Source of the DNA: Sphingobacteriia bacterium
Lineage (GTDB): Bacteria; Bacteroidota; Bacteroidia; Chitinophagales; Chitinophagaceae
Reading direction: 5' to 3'
Assembly: GCA_947456855.1 (NCBI GenBank)
Contig: CANGTR010000005.1
Span: 1 to 64,000, forward strand
Length of the DNA: 64,000 bases
How positions within the stretch are numbered: position 1 is the first letter of the stretch; each line of letters opens with the position of its first letter. The notes below the pieces were generated by a model that had not been told where the DNA came from, did not search any database, and saw nothing but the letters and a program-made list of their open reading frames with translations. The translations under genes were made by a program, and so were the position numbers. Positions 1 through 10,660 of the stretch are shown here, one piece after another.

Positions 1-45
1 GCAACAGGTTGGGCCAAAGCAGTTGGCGCGGCAATGAGTTATTAA
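1..45 (+). CDS. glpK: C-terminal end of a CDS cut by the window edge, probably glycerol kinase
   Basis: Open frame ATGWAKAVGAAMSY* from base 1 to TAA at 45, directly upstream of glpD; identity inferred from operon context. Confidence 0.5.
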   Translation, partial: ATGWAKAVGAAMSY

Positions 46-58
46 TAATGAGTTTTGA

Positions 59-1579
59 ATGAACAGAGATGCTATGCTTGCTCAATTAAAAGAGCAACAA
101 ATATTTGATATCGTAATTATTGGTGGAGGTGCCACTGGTCTGGGAGCGGCTGTTGATGCAGCTTCGCGGGGTTATCGCACGCTATTGATTGAACAATACG
201 ATTTTGGCAAAGGCACTTCTAGCAGGTCTACTAAATTGGTGCATGGTGGTGTGAGGTATTTAGCGCAGGGAAATATTAAATTGGTAAAAGAAGCGTTGCG
301 AGAAAGAGGATGGTTACTAAAAAATGCACCACATCTTACAAGTGTTCAACCATTTATTGTTCCAGTATTTAGTTGGTGGGAGAAAATATATTATAGTGTT
401 GGATTGAAAATGTACGATCTTTTAGCTGGCAAATTAAGTTTAGGAAACACGCTTATTCTTAATAAAAAAGAAACCCTTGCATATCTGCCATCCATCAATC
501 CTCAAAAACTGGTTGGTGGTATTCTGTATTATGATGGTCAGTTTAATGATAGTGCTTTATGTACTTCTTTAGCAATAACCGCTGCTAAACATGGTGCGGT
601 AATCTTGAATTATGTTAAAGCAACTGGATTTATTAAGGAGAAAGAAATAATCACCGGTGTTGAATTAGAAGATACACTGGCCAATGATCAATATGCTGTA
701 AAAGCAAAATCTGTTATCAATGCTACCGGCGTTTTTACCGATGCTATTCTACATATGGATCAACCCACCCACGAACTGTTGGTAACTCCTTCTCAAGGAA
801 TTCATTTAGTAATAGACGCATCTCATTTTAAAGGAAATCATGCCATGATGATTCCTAAAACAGATGATGGTCGTGTGTTGTTTGCAGTTCCATGGCAGCA
901 TAAAATTGTAGTGGGAACAACCGATACGCCAATTCATGTTATTGATATAGAACCAAAGCCACTTGCCGAAGAGATCGAATTTGTTATAGAACATTTCAAT
1001 CGGTATACCAATGCATCAATAACTCGGCAAGATGTTAAAACTGTTTTCGTTGGTCTCCGCCCACTGGTAAAATCCAACAATATTGGCTCTACTGCTTTGC
1101 TTTCTAGAGATCATACGTTGGTGGTATCGCCTAGTAGGTTAGTGACTATTACTGGGGGCAAGTGGACAACATATAGAAAAATGGGGCAAGATGCAGTGGA
1201 TAACGCCATTTTTGTTTCTAAACAAACGCATAAAAATGCTTGCAGAACACAAACACTTGCCATTGGAAATGAATTAGAAAAGCAAAGGGCTATTGAATCA
1301 ATCATTAAAGATTGCCCAGCATTAGCTGAACTGTTGCACCCGCAATATCCTTATATAAAAGCAGAAGTTGTGTATGCAACTCGATATGAGATGGCTATTA
1401 CCGTAGAAGATTTTTTAGCCAGAAGAATTCGATTGCTTTTTTTAGATGCAAAAGCAGCCATTGAGATGATTGATCTGGTAGCAGTATTGATGGCAAATGA
1501 ACTTCATAAAGACAGCAATTGGGTGCTGTCTCAAAAACATTCTTTCGAAACACTTGCACAGCAATATTTACTAACGTAA
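59..1579 (+). CDS. glpD: Glycerol-3-phosphate dehydrogenase (FAD)
   Basis: FAD-binding IIGGGATGLGAAVDAASRG, TSSRSTKLVHGGVRYL and ITGGKWTTYRKM motifs. Confidence 0.93.
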   Translation: MNRDAMLAQLKEQQIFDIVIIGGGATGLGAAVDAASRGYRTLLIEQYDFGKGTSSRSTKLVHGGVRYLAQGNIKLVKEALRERGWLLKNAPHLTSVQPFIVPVFSWWEKIYYSVGLKMYDLLAGKLSLGNTLILNKKETLAYLPSINPQKLVGGILYYDGQFNDSALCTSLAITAAKHGAVILNYVKATGFIKEKEIITGVELEDTLANDQYAVKAKSVINATGVFTDAILHMDQPTHELLVTPSQGIHLVIDASHFKGNHAMMIPKTDDGRVLFAVPWQHKIVVGTTDTPIHVIDIEPKPLAEEIEFVIEHFNRYTNASITRQDVKTVFVGLRPLVKSNNIGSTALLSRDHTLVVSPSRLVTITGGKWTTYRKMGQDAVDNAIFVSKQTHKNACRTQTLAIGNELEKQRAIESIIKDCPALAELLHPQYPYIKAEVVYATRYEMAITVEDFLARRIRLLFLDAKAAIEMIDLVAVLMANELHKDSNWVLSQKHSFETLAQQYLLT

Positions 1580-1612
1580 ATTAGAGAAAGATTGAACCTT
1601 TAAATTGTTTGT

Positions 1613-2326
1613 ATGAATGTTTATGTAGCAGAAATACTCGGCACAGCTCTTGTAATTACTTTGGGAAATGGAGTTGTAGCCAATGTGATATTGCATAAAA
1701 CCAAAGGGAATAATGGCGGCTTAATAGCTATTACATTGGGTTGGGCAATGGCAGTTTTTGTTGGCGTACTTGCATCGGCAAATATAAGTGGCGCTCATTT
1801 GAATCCTGCAGTAACAGTGGGTTTGGCTGTTATTGGAAAATTTGAATGGTTGCTGGTGCCAGGATATATACTCTCGCAATTGATTGGATCTATGATTGGT
1901 GCATTGTTGGTTTGGATTATTTATCGCCAACATTTTGATGAAACAAAAGATGCTGCTATTAATTTGGCAGTTTTTAGCACCGCGCCTTCTATTCGCAATG
2001 CACAACACAATTTTACTGCAGAGTTTTTGGCCACATTTATTTTCATGCTAACTATTTTGTTGATCACCAAATCTTCCAATAGCTTGGGCTCACTTGATGC
2101 TTTGCCAGTTGCGTTGGTAGTATTGGGCGTAGGTTTAGGCTTAGGAGGTCCAACCGGTTATGCCATTAATCCGGTAAGAGATTTAGGCCCAAGAATCATG
2201 CACAGTATTTTGCCCATAAAGCATAAAGGAACTAGCGATTGGCAATACAGTTGGGTGCCTGTATTTGCTCCTTTGGCTGGAGCGATTACTGCAGCAGTTT
2301 TTTATCAACTATTGCTCACTTCATAA
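1613..2326 (+). CDS. glpF: Aquaporin / glycerol uptake facilitator (MIP family)
   Basis: NPA-type motif SGAHLNPAVTVG and second motif GYAINPVRDLGPR. Confidence 0.92.
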   Translation: MNVYVAEILGTALVITLGNGVVANVILHKTKGNNGGLIAITLGWAMAVFVGVLASANISGAHLNPAVTVGLAVIGKFEWLLVPGYILSQLIGSMIGALLVWIIYRQHFDETKDAAINLAVFSTAPSIRNAQHNFTAEFLATFIFMLTILLITKSSNSLGSLDALPVALVVLGVGLGLGGPTGYAINPVRDLGPRIMHSILPIKHKGTSDWQYSWVPVFAPLAGAITAAVFYQLLLTS

Positions 2327-3398
2327 AGGGTAGTTTAAAACCACTTGTAATTGTTCTAGGTTTTTTTATTACCATAGAAGGTTTTTGAAATTCGGTGTAA
2401 TACATTTTAAGCAGTATGAAAAAATAAGAAATTAGCAAGGGCCCAAAAATCAGTCCTGTAATGCCAAAATATTTTAATCCCATTATTACACCTAATACTG
2501 TTACAATAGGATGCACGTCTGCCATTTTTTTGGCAAGCACAAATCGGATGATATTATCAATTGTTCCTAAAAATAGAAAGCCCCAAAGCAAAACCGCCAT
2601 ACCCTGCCAGTGTTGTCCGTTGGCCAATTGATAAATGGCAATAGGTACCCAAATTAATCCGGTTCCTACAATTGGAATAATTGAAGCAAATCCTGTTAAT
2701 ACAGCCCAAAAACCAGCTTCGGGCACACCTGTAACTAAAAATGCCAAATAGGCAAATAATCCTTGAGCTACTGCAATTAATGGAACCCCCAAGGCATTGC
2801 TTACGGTTTGTGCTTTTAGCTCGGCTCCAAAAACTTTTATTTTTTCACTTTTGAATGGCAGGTACAATAAAATAGCCGCTTCCATTCTATTTATATTCAT
2901 AATCATGAAGTATAAAAAGAAATACATCATTGCTATAGAACTCAATAAGCTCAACCCCTGACCTAATAAAGAAGAAACAAAATCGGTTAATAAAGTTTGT
3001 ACCTGTGCAAGATTTTTTTCTGATAAAATAGTAAAGTGAAATTGCTCCCTGATTTCAACATCCAAATGTTTGAGTGGATCAAAAATTTGATTGGTATTTT
3101 GGGATACCAACAACGCTTTTTTGTACAACATAGATGCCATGAATGAAATTGGCATCAGGATAATAAAAAAAGAAACAATAATGATTAAGGTTGCCGCAGC
3201 ACCTTTACTCCATTTTTTTTTCTTAATCAACCAATTAACAGGCTGCTTGCTCAATACATAAAACATGGTAGCAGCAAGAAATGCTGTGGTGAATGCAGAA
3301 AGACTGTACAGTAGAAAAGCGCCTATGATTAATATGATAAGCAGAAATATATATCGATTTATTTTATTTTCTTGTACCATTTTCGTAGCTTGTAACAA
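2316..3398 (-). CDS. AI-2E family transporter (YdiK/PerM-like)
   Basis: 360-aa polytopic protein with GLIFGPLLISYF-type C-terminal motif. Confidence 0.8.
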   Translation of the reverse strand: MLQATKMVQENKINRYIFLLIILIIGAFLLYSLSAFTTAFLAATMFYVLSKQPVNWLIKKKKWSKGAAATLIIIVSFFIILMPISFMASMLYKKALLVSQNTNQIFDPLKHLDVEIREQFHFTILSEKNLAQVQTLLTDFVSSLLGQGLSLLSSIAMMYFFLYFMIMNINRMEAAILLYLPFKSEKIKVFGAELKAQTVSNALGVPLIAVAQGLFAYLAFLVTGVPEAGFWAVLTGFASIIPIVGTGLIWVPIAIYQLANGQHWQGMAVLLWGFLFLGTIDNIIRFVLAKKMADVHPIVTVLGVIMGLKYFGITGLIFGPLLISYFFILLKMYYTEFQKPSMVIKKPRTITSGFKLPFMK

Positions 3399-3409
3399 AT
3401 GTAAAGATT

Positions 3410-3661
3410 ATGAACGATAATCATAAATTCATTGCTGGATTGCTTTTAGGTGCTCTAGCAGGAACAGCTTTGGCATTGTACTTGAATAGCGAAAAAGGCA
3501 AACAGCTGTTAAGCGATATTCAGTTAAATGCAAGTGGTCTAAAATCCGATTTAGATGCAGGAATAGACAAAGTAGATGAATCATTACAAGATATGTTGAA
3601 TAAAGCTAGAAATTTGGTGGCAGAACTTGAGCAAAAATTAGGAGACGAACAAACCGTATAA
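3410..3661 (+). CDS. YtxH domain-containing protein
   Basis: GLLLGALAGTALALYLNSEKGKQLLSDI N-terminal TM/YtxH motif. Confidence 0.8.
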   Translation: MNDNHKFIAGLLLGALAGTALALYLNSEKGKQLLSDIQLNASGLKSDLDAGIDKVDESLQDMLNKARNLVAELEQKLGDEQTV

Positions 3662-3662
3662 T

Positions 3663-4010
3663 ATGGCAGACTCAAATCAATTTTTCAGTGAAACCAAAAA
3701 AGAGATCGAAAGTTACTTAGAGAACAGGGCGCTTCTTTTGAAAATGCAAGTAATTGATAAAACGGCTCGTTTGGGAGCTAAACTAGTACTTGGTATGACG
3801 CTTGGTGTTTTAGGGTTTTGCTTGGTCTTCTTTTTAAGTGTATTGGCTGGTTATTTTTTCGCCGACCTAACAGGAAGCTTGTACATTGGGTTCGGAATTG
3901 TTGTATTTGGATATTTTTTATTAATTCTATTGATTTATTGGAATCGAAAATCAATAGGCAACAGCATTGCTAATACAATCATTCAAATTTTATTCGATAA
4001 AGATGAATAA
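3663..4010 (+). CDS. Phage-holin superfamily III-like two-TM membrane protein
   Basis: Two TM segments with amphipathic N-terminus; follows YtxH gene. Confidence 0.55.
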   Translation: MADSNQFFSETKKEIESYLENRALLLKMQVIDKTARLGAKLVLGMTLGVLGFCLVFFLSVLAGYFFADLTGSLYIGFGIVVFGYFLLILLIYWNRKSIGNSIANTIIQILFDKDE

Positions 4011-4269
4011 GCATCCATTACCCAATATTCAGTCTAAGGAATCCCTTCAATTGGCCATAGAATTGCTTAAAGAAAGGATTGATTTGCAAGAAAAAGCAAT
4101 AGTAAATAGGGTTCATCAATTGCCTTCCGAACTCTTTAAATCGGCATCTGGGGCCATTCTTCCGGCAATAATCAACCAAACTTCTGTGTCCGGAATATGG
4201 AATTTGATGAAGTTGGTGCCCGTTGTTCAGTCCTTGTTTTCATTGTTTAGAAAAAAAAGGCAAGATTAG
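4003..4269 (+). CDS. Hypothetical protein translationally coupled to the upstream gene
   Basis: In-frame ATG at 4003 overlaps the upstream stop by 8 nt (ATGAATAA); upstream start in the ORF track (3967) is less likely. Confidence 0.55.
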   Translation: MNKHPLPNIQSKESLQLAIELLKERIDLQEKAIVNRVHQLPSELFKSASGAILPAIINQTSVSGIWNLMKLVPVVQSLFSLFRKKRQD

Positions 4270-4294
4270 CCTCCTTTTTTTAGCTCCATCCCCT

Positions 4295-4302
4295 TACCTT
4301 TG
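4295..4302 (+). promoter_or_regulatory. Candidate Bacteroidetes -7 box (TACCTTTG) for atpDC
   Basis: Matches TAnnTTTG about 60 bp upstream of the atpD ATG; no clear -33 TTTG. Confidence 0.4.
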
Positions 4303-4340
4303 CCGCCAAAACGGGACCTTTTGGGTCTAGTACATTTTAA

Positions 4341-5867
<1,527 letters not shown>

Positions 5868-5870
5868 TTT

Positions 5871-6122
5871 ATGATTCTAGAAATATTAACACCTGAAAAA
5901 AAATTGTACAGTGGCGAAGTATATGGTGTGCAATTACCAGGAACAAGCGGTTTATTTGAAGTATTAGACAAGCATGCTCCAATGGTAAGTGCTTTGGGGA
6001 AAGGAAATGTAAAAATTCTGGTTGATAAAAAAGAAACCAGCTCTTATACTATCCAAAGTGGTTTTGTGGAAGTACTCAATAACAAAGCTACTGTATTGGT
6101 GGAAGGTGCAACCGAATTATAA
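5871..6122 (+). CDS. atpC: F0F1 ATP synthase subunit epsilon (short form)
   Basis: Epsilon beta-sandwich domain LEILTPEKKLYSGEV...; adjacent to atpD. Confidence 0.92.
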   Translation: MILEILTPEKKLYSGEVYGVQLPGTSGLFEVLDKHAPMVSALGKGNVKILVDKKETSSYTIQSGFVEVLNNKATVLVEGATEL

Positions 6123-6145
6123 TTGCTGAATTTTTATATAGTTAG

Positions 6146-6174
6146 ACGGCTCCGAATTTCGGGGCCGTTTTTTT
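6146..6174 (+). terminator. Rho-independent terminator after atpC
   Basis: ACGGCTCCGAA/TTCGGGGCCGT stem followed by T-run. Confidence 0.85.
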
Positions 6175-6351
6175 ATGTATATACCCTTTAGCAAACTACC
6201 GTTTAGAAACGATGAAAATTGGGTACTAACGACCTTGCTTTTACGCTTTAGCTTTTATTCCTTCGTATTGTTCGAATAAAATCTTGTTGCAACAAGTCGA
6301 AGTATCCTGATGTCGAATATTTAAGTTCAGGGCTGTTTTAAATTTTAATCT

Positions 6352-7197
6352 ATGAAAACTTCAATAAAATCCATCATGGCTATTGCCTTGAATTTAATGG
6401 TGCTCTTCTCTTGTAAAAAAGCGGATCAAATACAACCTGTAGATCAGCTACAATTAGTAAATAATCAGGAGTTCAGAAGATATGTGGCGAATGATATGTA
6501 CTTAATTATTCAAAATACACTTCAAAATGTAAGTAATTTGAATAAAAAGCAAACACTACAATTTAAGGAAGCATTGAAATCTGCAAATGAAGCAAACTTA
6601 CCTGTTGTTTTTGCTCAGCATAATTTGAGCTATTCATCTTTTCAAGCATTTCATTTAAAAAGACATATTAATAAGGTAAAAATTTTACACGCTTTGCCTG
6701 AGATATCCAAACTTCCGGAAAATGAAATCAATCAGCTATTCAAATCGGCATATGAAATCATTTCCAGTAAAGTGATCAACCAAATAATGACACAATCAGC
6801 CATGAATAAATCGGCAAAAATGTCAAAAACCTTGAATACACCCAAAAGTTTAGGTATAAATACGCATTCTTCGAATGGGGATTTCATGTATTTTAGTTCT
6901 GAAGATGATCAGCCAATGAGCGAAGAAGCTGCCATTGAGCTAATGAATGGATTAGTTCAATCATATGCAGAGGCACATGATATTACTGTTGTTGAAGCTA
7001 TGAATTGCTTGAAACAAGCAGTGGGCTGGGGTTCTGTTACTATGGTGGGAATTGTAGGATGGTCCAAGGGAATTGCCGGGCATGCCATTCAAGAAGCTGT
7101 AATAACCGCAACTAGATTTGCAATGCGATATATTGGATGGATTGGTTTGGCAGTTACTATGTATACATTAACTTCTTGTTTATTAGAGGCTTTTTAA
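6352..7197 (+). CDS. Hypothetical lipoprotein with hydrophobic Gly-rich C-terminal region
   Basis: Signal peptide with lipobox LFSC; C-terminal GWGSVTMVGIVGWSKGIAGHAIQ...YIGWIGLAVTMYTLTSCLL. Confidence 0.7.
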   Translation: MKTSIKSIMAIALNLMVLFSCKKADQIQPVDQLQLVNNQEFRRYVANDMYLIIQNTLQNVSNLNKKQTLQFKEALKSANEANLPVVFAQHNLSYSSFQAFHLKRHINKVKILHALPEISKLPENEINQLFKSAYEIISSKVINQIMTQSAMNKSAKMSKTLNTPKSLGINTHSSNGDFMYFSSEDDQPMSEEAAIELMNGLVQSYAEAHDITVVEAMNCLKQAVGWGSVTMVGIVGWSKGIAGHAIQEAVITATRFAMRYIGWIGLAVTMYTLTSCLLEAF

Positions 7198-7214
7198 ACT
7201 GAACTTTTAATATT

Positions 7215-7751
7215 ATGAAAAAGGTACAGATTTGGATTAATATCCTAATAATGCATGGTATTGTTTTTAATCTAGTTATTGCGCCAGTTTTGGTTGTTAT
7301 AACAATGATGAAAAACCAAGATATTTTCACTTATAATGAATGGGTTTATTCAATAGGAATCAATATTTTTTTCTGGCAATTATTAAGCATAAAGATTCGG
7401 GAAAATAAAATTGCTATGAATAGAATTAACCTTTTCTCGGAAGTCAAAAAAAATCCAATGCTGCATTGGATCCATAATAGAATTTATACCATTTATCGGC
7501 TGCTTAGTCCTAGTATGAATAATTTCATCATATCAGGAGCAGTTTTTTGCAGCTTTGCTTTTATTGTTTTGTATTTAATTATAACGAAGAATAGTGTATT
7601 ATTTATAATTGTTGAGTGGGTAGTTTTTTTACAATGTTGGAGAATTTTATTTATTTATGCTGATTATTTATCCAATCAAAAGCAATCTGTAAATGCAAAT
7701 AAAACATATACCTTCTGGATATCAGATGTATTTTTTAGTAAAACAATATAG
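7215..7751 (+). CDS. Hypothetical multi-pass membrane protein
   Basis: About four hydrophobic segments; 17 nt after the lipoprotein gene, same strand. Confidence 0.65.
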   Translation: MKKVQIWINILIMHGIVFNLVIAPVLVVITMMKNQDIFTYNEWVYSIGINIFFWQLLSIKIRENKIAMNRINLFSEVKKNPMLHWIHNRIYTIYRLLSPSMNNFIISGAVFCSFAFIVLYLIITKNSVLFIIVEWVVFLQCWRILFIYADYLSNQKQSVNANKTYTFWISDVFFSKTI

Positions 7752-7770
7752 AAGCATTACAATTCAATCA

Positions 7771-7815
7771 ACAAGAAATAAATCAGCATATGCTGATTTA
7801 TTTCTTGTTTTTATA
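7771..7815 (+). terminator. 40-bp perfect palindrome plus T-run, terminator between convergent genes
   Basis: AACAAGAAATAAATCAGCAT|ATGCTGATTTATTTCTTGTT followed by TTTAT. Confidence 0.8.
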
Positions 7816-7837
7816 AACAATGATTGAAGCAACTAAT

Positions 7838-8386
7838 TTAATTCAATTGAGGATCACTTGGGTAATTACTCATTTGTGCATATTCTCCTCCAAGGGTATG
7901 TAAATTTTTTTTCCAAATCATTTCATCTTTCGGTAAAAAAATTAATGAAGGTTTTGCTGGTGCTATGATCCAACTTTTGCTTTCATATTCTTCTGATAAT
8001 TGCCCATTGCTCCAACCACTATATCCAACAAAAAAGCGAATATCATTAGTAGATAATCTACCATCTCTTAATAATTGGATGATGGTTTTAAAATGACCTC
8101 CCCAATAAATACCTTTTGCTACTTCTACACTCTCCGGAATGAGAAGGGGGTGTTGATGAATAAAGTGCAATGTATTTTGCTGCACAGGCCCCCCATCGTA
8201 TACAATGATGTCTAAATCAAAGGCCATCTCTACCAAATCGCTTAATACATGAGTACTTTTTTTATTCAATACAAGACCAAAACTACCGTCTGTATTGTGT
8301 TCGCAGAGTAAAATAACCGAGCGTGCAAAATTTGGGTCCTTTAAAAAAGGATCAGACAACAGTAATATACCTTGATTCAGTTCCAT
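7838..8386 (-). CDS. YqgE/AlgH family protein
   Basis: GILLLSDPFLKDPNFARSVILLCEHN..GSFGLVLNK; likely start at MELNQG (8386) rather than ORF-track start 8467. Confidence 0.85.
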   Translation of the reverse strand: MELNQGILLLSDPFLKDPNFARSVILLCEHNTDGSFGLVLNKKSTHVLSDLVEMAFDLDIIVYDGGPVQQNTLHFIHQHPLLIPESVEVAKGIYWGGHFKTIIQLLRDGRLSTNDIRFFVGYSGWSNGQLSEEYESKSWIIAPAKPSLIFLPKDEMIWKKNLHTLGGEYAQMSNYPSDPQLN

Positions 8387-8486
8387 TTGACAACTAAAAG
8401 ATAAATAAAAGTATTTATTTGTTAAAAAAAAGCTTTCCAGTAATAAGAAACTCAAAAAGACTACCAAAAAAGTATATTTGTGCCTG

Positions 8487-9815
8487 ATGAAGAGAACTTT
8501 CCCCGTAATTATTGTATTGATATCGCTCTCCTTACTGGGGCTTATTTTGCTGCAAGTGTCTTGGTTTCAAAACTTATTAGAGCTTACCAAAACCCAATTA
8601 AATACCAAAATCAATGAGGCAGGTTTTAGCGTAGCTACCGATTTGGGAAAATCTACCTACTCAGGTCAAGTGCTTCGATTGAATAAAAGAGGTGGGTTGA
8701 GCCTGGGTTCCGATTTTCAATTGCGCGTATTCAAATCTCCCACGGTAGAAGAAAAATTCACTGTAGGAGACATTCAATCAAAAATTAGAAAATCATTCGA
8801 TCGTTTAAATTTAGATAAATTAAAATTTGAATTTGCAATTACCAATACCAACGACGATTATGAAATGATGTCGAAGGGTTACGAAAGAGAATTTTGGGAT
8901 ACGGTAAATAATAAACGCGGATATTATGTGATACTTCCAGAAAATACCGATATAGAAGCTTTTCCTTCATTGGAAAAATTAATCATCATTGTTCCGGATA
9001 TTGAAAAACAAGTTTGGCAATCTTTGAGGTGGATTATTATGGGGGCAATTATATTTATGTTGGTTATTATTGCTGCATTTTATGTTACCGTAAAAACATT
9101 GTTGAATCAGAAAAAACTCAGTCAAATTAAAAGTGATTTCATTAATAATATGACGCACGAATTTAAAACACCATTGGCCACAATATCACTTGCTGTGGAT
9201 GCTTTAAATAACGAAAAAGTTCAGAATAATACAGAGAAGTCGGGATATTTTAGAACGATCATTAAAGAAGAAAATACAAGAATGAATAAGCATGTAGAAA
9301 CCATTCTGCAAGCAGCATTCATGGAAAAGCAAGAATTGAAATTGAATCTGTCTGTTATCAATGTAAATGAAATGATAGAGCAGGTAATGGATAATTATAA
9401 ATTGCAATTGCAAGAAAAAAATGCTTCTTTTCAATTATTGTTAAATGCCAAAAATGACTCCATCAATGGAGACGAAGTTCATTTTGCCAACTTGCTTTCT
9501 AATTTAGTAGACAATGCAATTAAATATTCAACCGATCATTTATTGATTAAAATTTCAACGCACAGTACTCGAAACTATTTGGTAATTAGAATTGAAGACA
9601 ATGGAATTGGAATGTCTAAAGAAAGTACTAAGCGAATCTTTGAAAAATTCTACAGAGCCCATACAGGTAATTTGCACAATGTAAAAGGATTTGGATTAGG
9701 TATGAGTTATGTTAAAACAGTTATTGATGCACATAAGGGTAGAATTAAAGTAGAAAGTGTATTGGGAAAAGGTACTTCATTTACCATGGAAGTGCCTGTT
9801 GCTCAAGTGGATTAA
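8487..9815 (+). CDS. Membrane sensor histidine kinase
   Basis: HisKA MTHEFKTPLATISLAVDAL, N-box LVDNAIKYS, DNGIGM, GFGLGMSYVK. Confidence 0.9.
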   Translation: MKRTFPVIIVLISLSLLGLILLQVSWFQNLLELTKTQLNTKINEAGFSVATDLGKSTYSGQVLRLNKRGGLSLGSDFQLRVFKSPTVEEKFTVGDIQSKIRKSFDRLNLDKLKFEFAITNTNDDYEMMSKGYEREFWDTVNNKRGYYVILPENTDIEAFPSLEKLIIIVPDIEKQVWQSLRWIIMGAIIFMLVIIAAFYVTVKTLLNQKKLSQIKSDFINNMTHEFKTPLATISLAVDALNNEKVQNNTEKSGYFRTIIKEENTRMNKHVETILQAAFMEKQELKLNLSVINVNEMIEQVMDNYKLQLQEKNASFQLLLNAKNDSINGDEVHFANLLSNLVDNAIKYSTDHLLIKISTHSTRNYLVIRIEDNGIGMSKESTKRIFEKFYRAHTGNLHNVKGFGLGMSYVKTVIDAHKGRIKVESVLGKGTSFTMEVPVAQVD

Positions 9816-10660
9816 GGATTACAACGGTCGCAGTACATTGGATCTTCTGTGGTTTTTCCCAACGGATATTTTTTTTCTTCTTGCTGTTTACATTTTTGAC
9901 ATTCATAAACATAAGCAATGGTAGATTTGGTTGGGCAACCACACAAACTGCAAATTAGCCCTGGAATAACATCAACAACATCAAATCCGGGACTGCCACA
10001 GTTGGTACACAATTGCTGCATTTTTTCTATCAATTTTAAACATACTTTTTCAATTACCTTAAGCCTACTTGGATTATGCATAGCACGCATATCTGTTTCT
10101 AGATAAACCTGTGGATATTTTTGTAAGAATCTGGTAACATGTTTTTCCAACATCTCCCAACTATTAATGCCCTTTATTATTTCATCGCTTTCTTCTTTGG
10201 CATTTCTTATGATCAAAGCATGAGAAGGAAAAAGAGCCTGTTCTGCAAATGCTTTCGCAGCTTCTAAGCTGTTAACTTGTTTTCCAGCAAAATTGGTTTC
10301 GGTACTTAATTCTTTTGCTTTGATTTCTATTTCATTTTCATAATCAATGAAAACCAATATTTCTTCATCTGCTGCAACAAAGCCAATAATTGGATGAGGC
10401 CCAAATGATCCTTCGCTTGCAATGGCCAGTGTTGCTCCTGTAATTGCTGCAGCTTTTGCGCATTTTAATTTGGCAGTTGCTATTGGATCAAGTGTTCTGT
10501 TGATTTCTCCTGAAAAAGTACCCCATTGATCGGTATTCAACTCTTCGGCAATAATTACCTCTACACCCAGTGCTGTTTTAAGTAAAGGCGCTAGCACTTT
10601 TTCTTTACCATGCATAGTAGCAATAACCAATTTTCTTTTATTAAAAATTGAATTAGTCAT
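9812..10660 (-). CDS. DUF6671-like protein with C-terminal zinc ribbons
   Basis: CxxC pairs CTNCGSPG..CSLCGC..CQKCK..CDRC; family assignment from memory. Confidence 0.55.
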   Translation of the reverse strand: MTNSIFNKRKLVIATMHGKEKVLAPLLKTALGVEVIIAEELNTDQWGTFSGEINRTLDPIATAKLKCAKAAAITGATLAIASEGSFGPHPIIGFVAADEEILVFIDYENEIEIKAKELSTETNFAGKQVNSLEAAKAFAEQALFPSHALIIRNAKEESDEIIKGINSWEMLEKHVTRFLQKYPQVYLETDMRAMHNPSRLKVIEKVCLKLIEKMQQLCTNCGSPGFDVVDVIPGLICSLCGCPTKSTIAYVYECQKCKQQEEKKYPLGKTTEDPMYCDRCNP

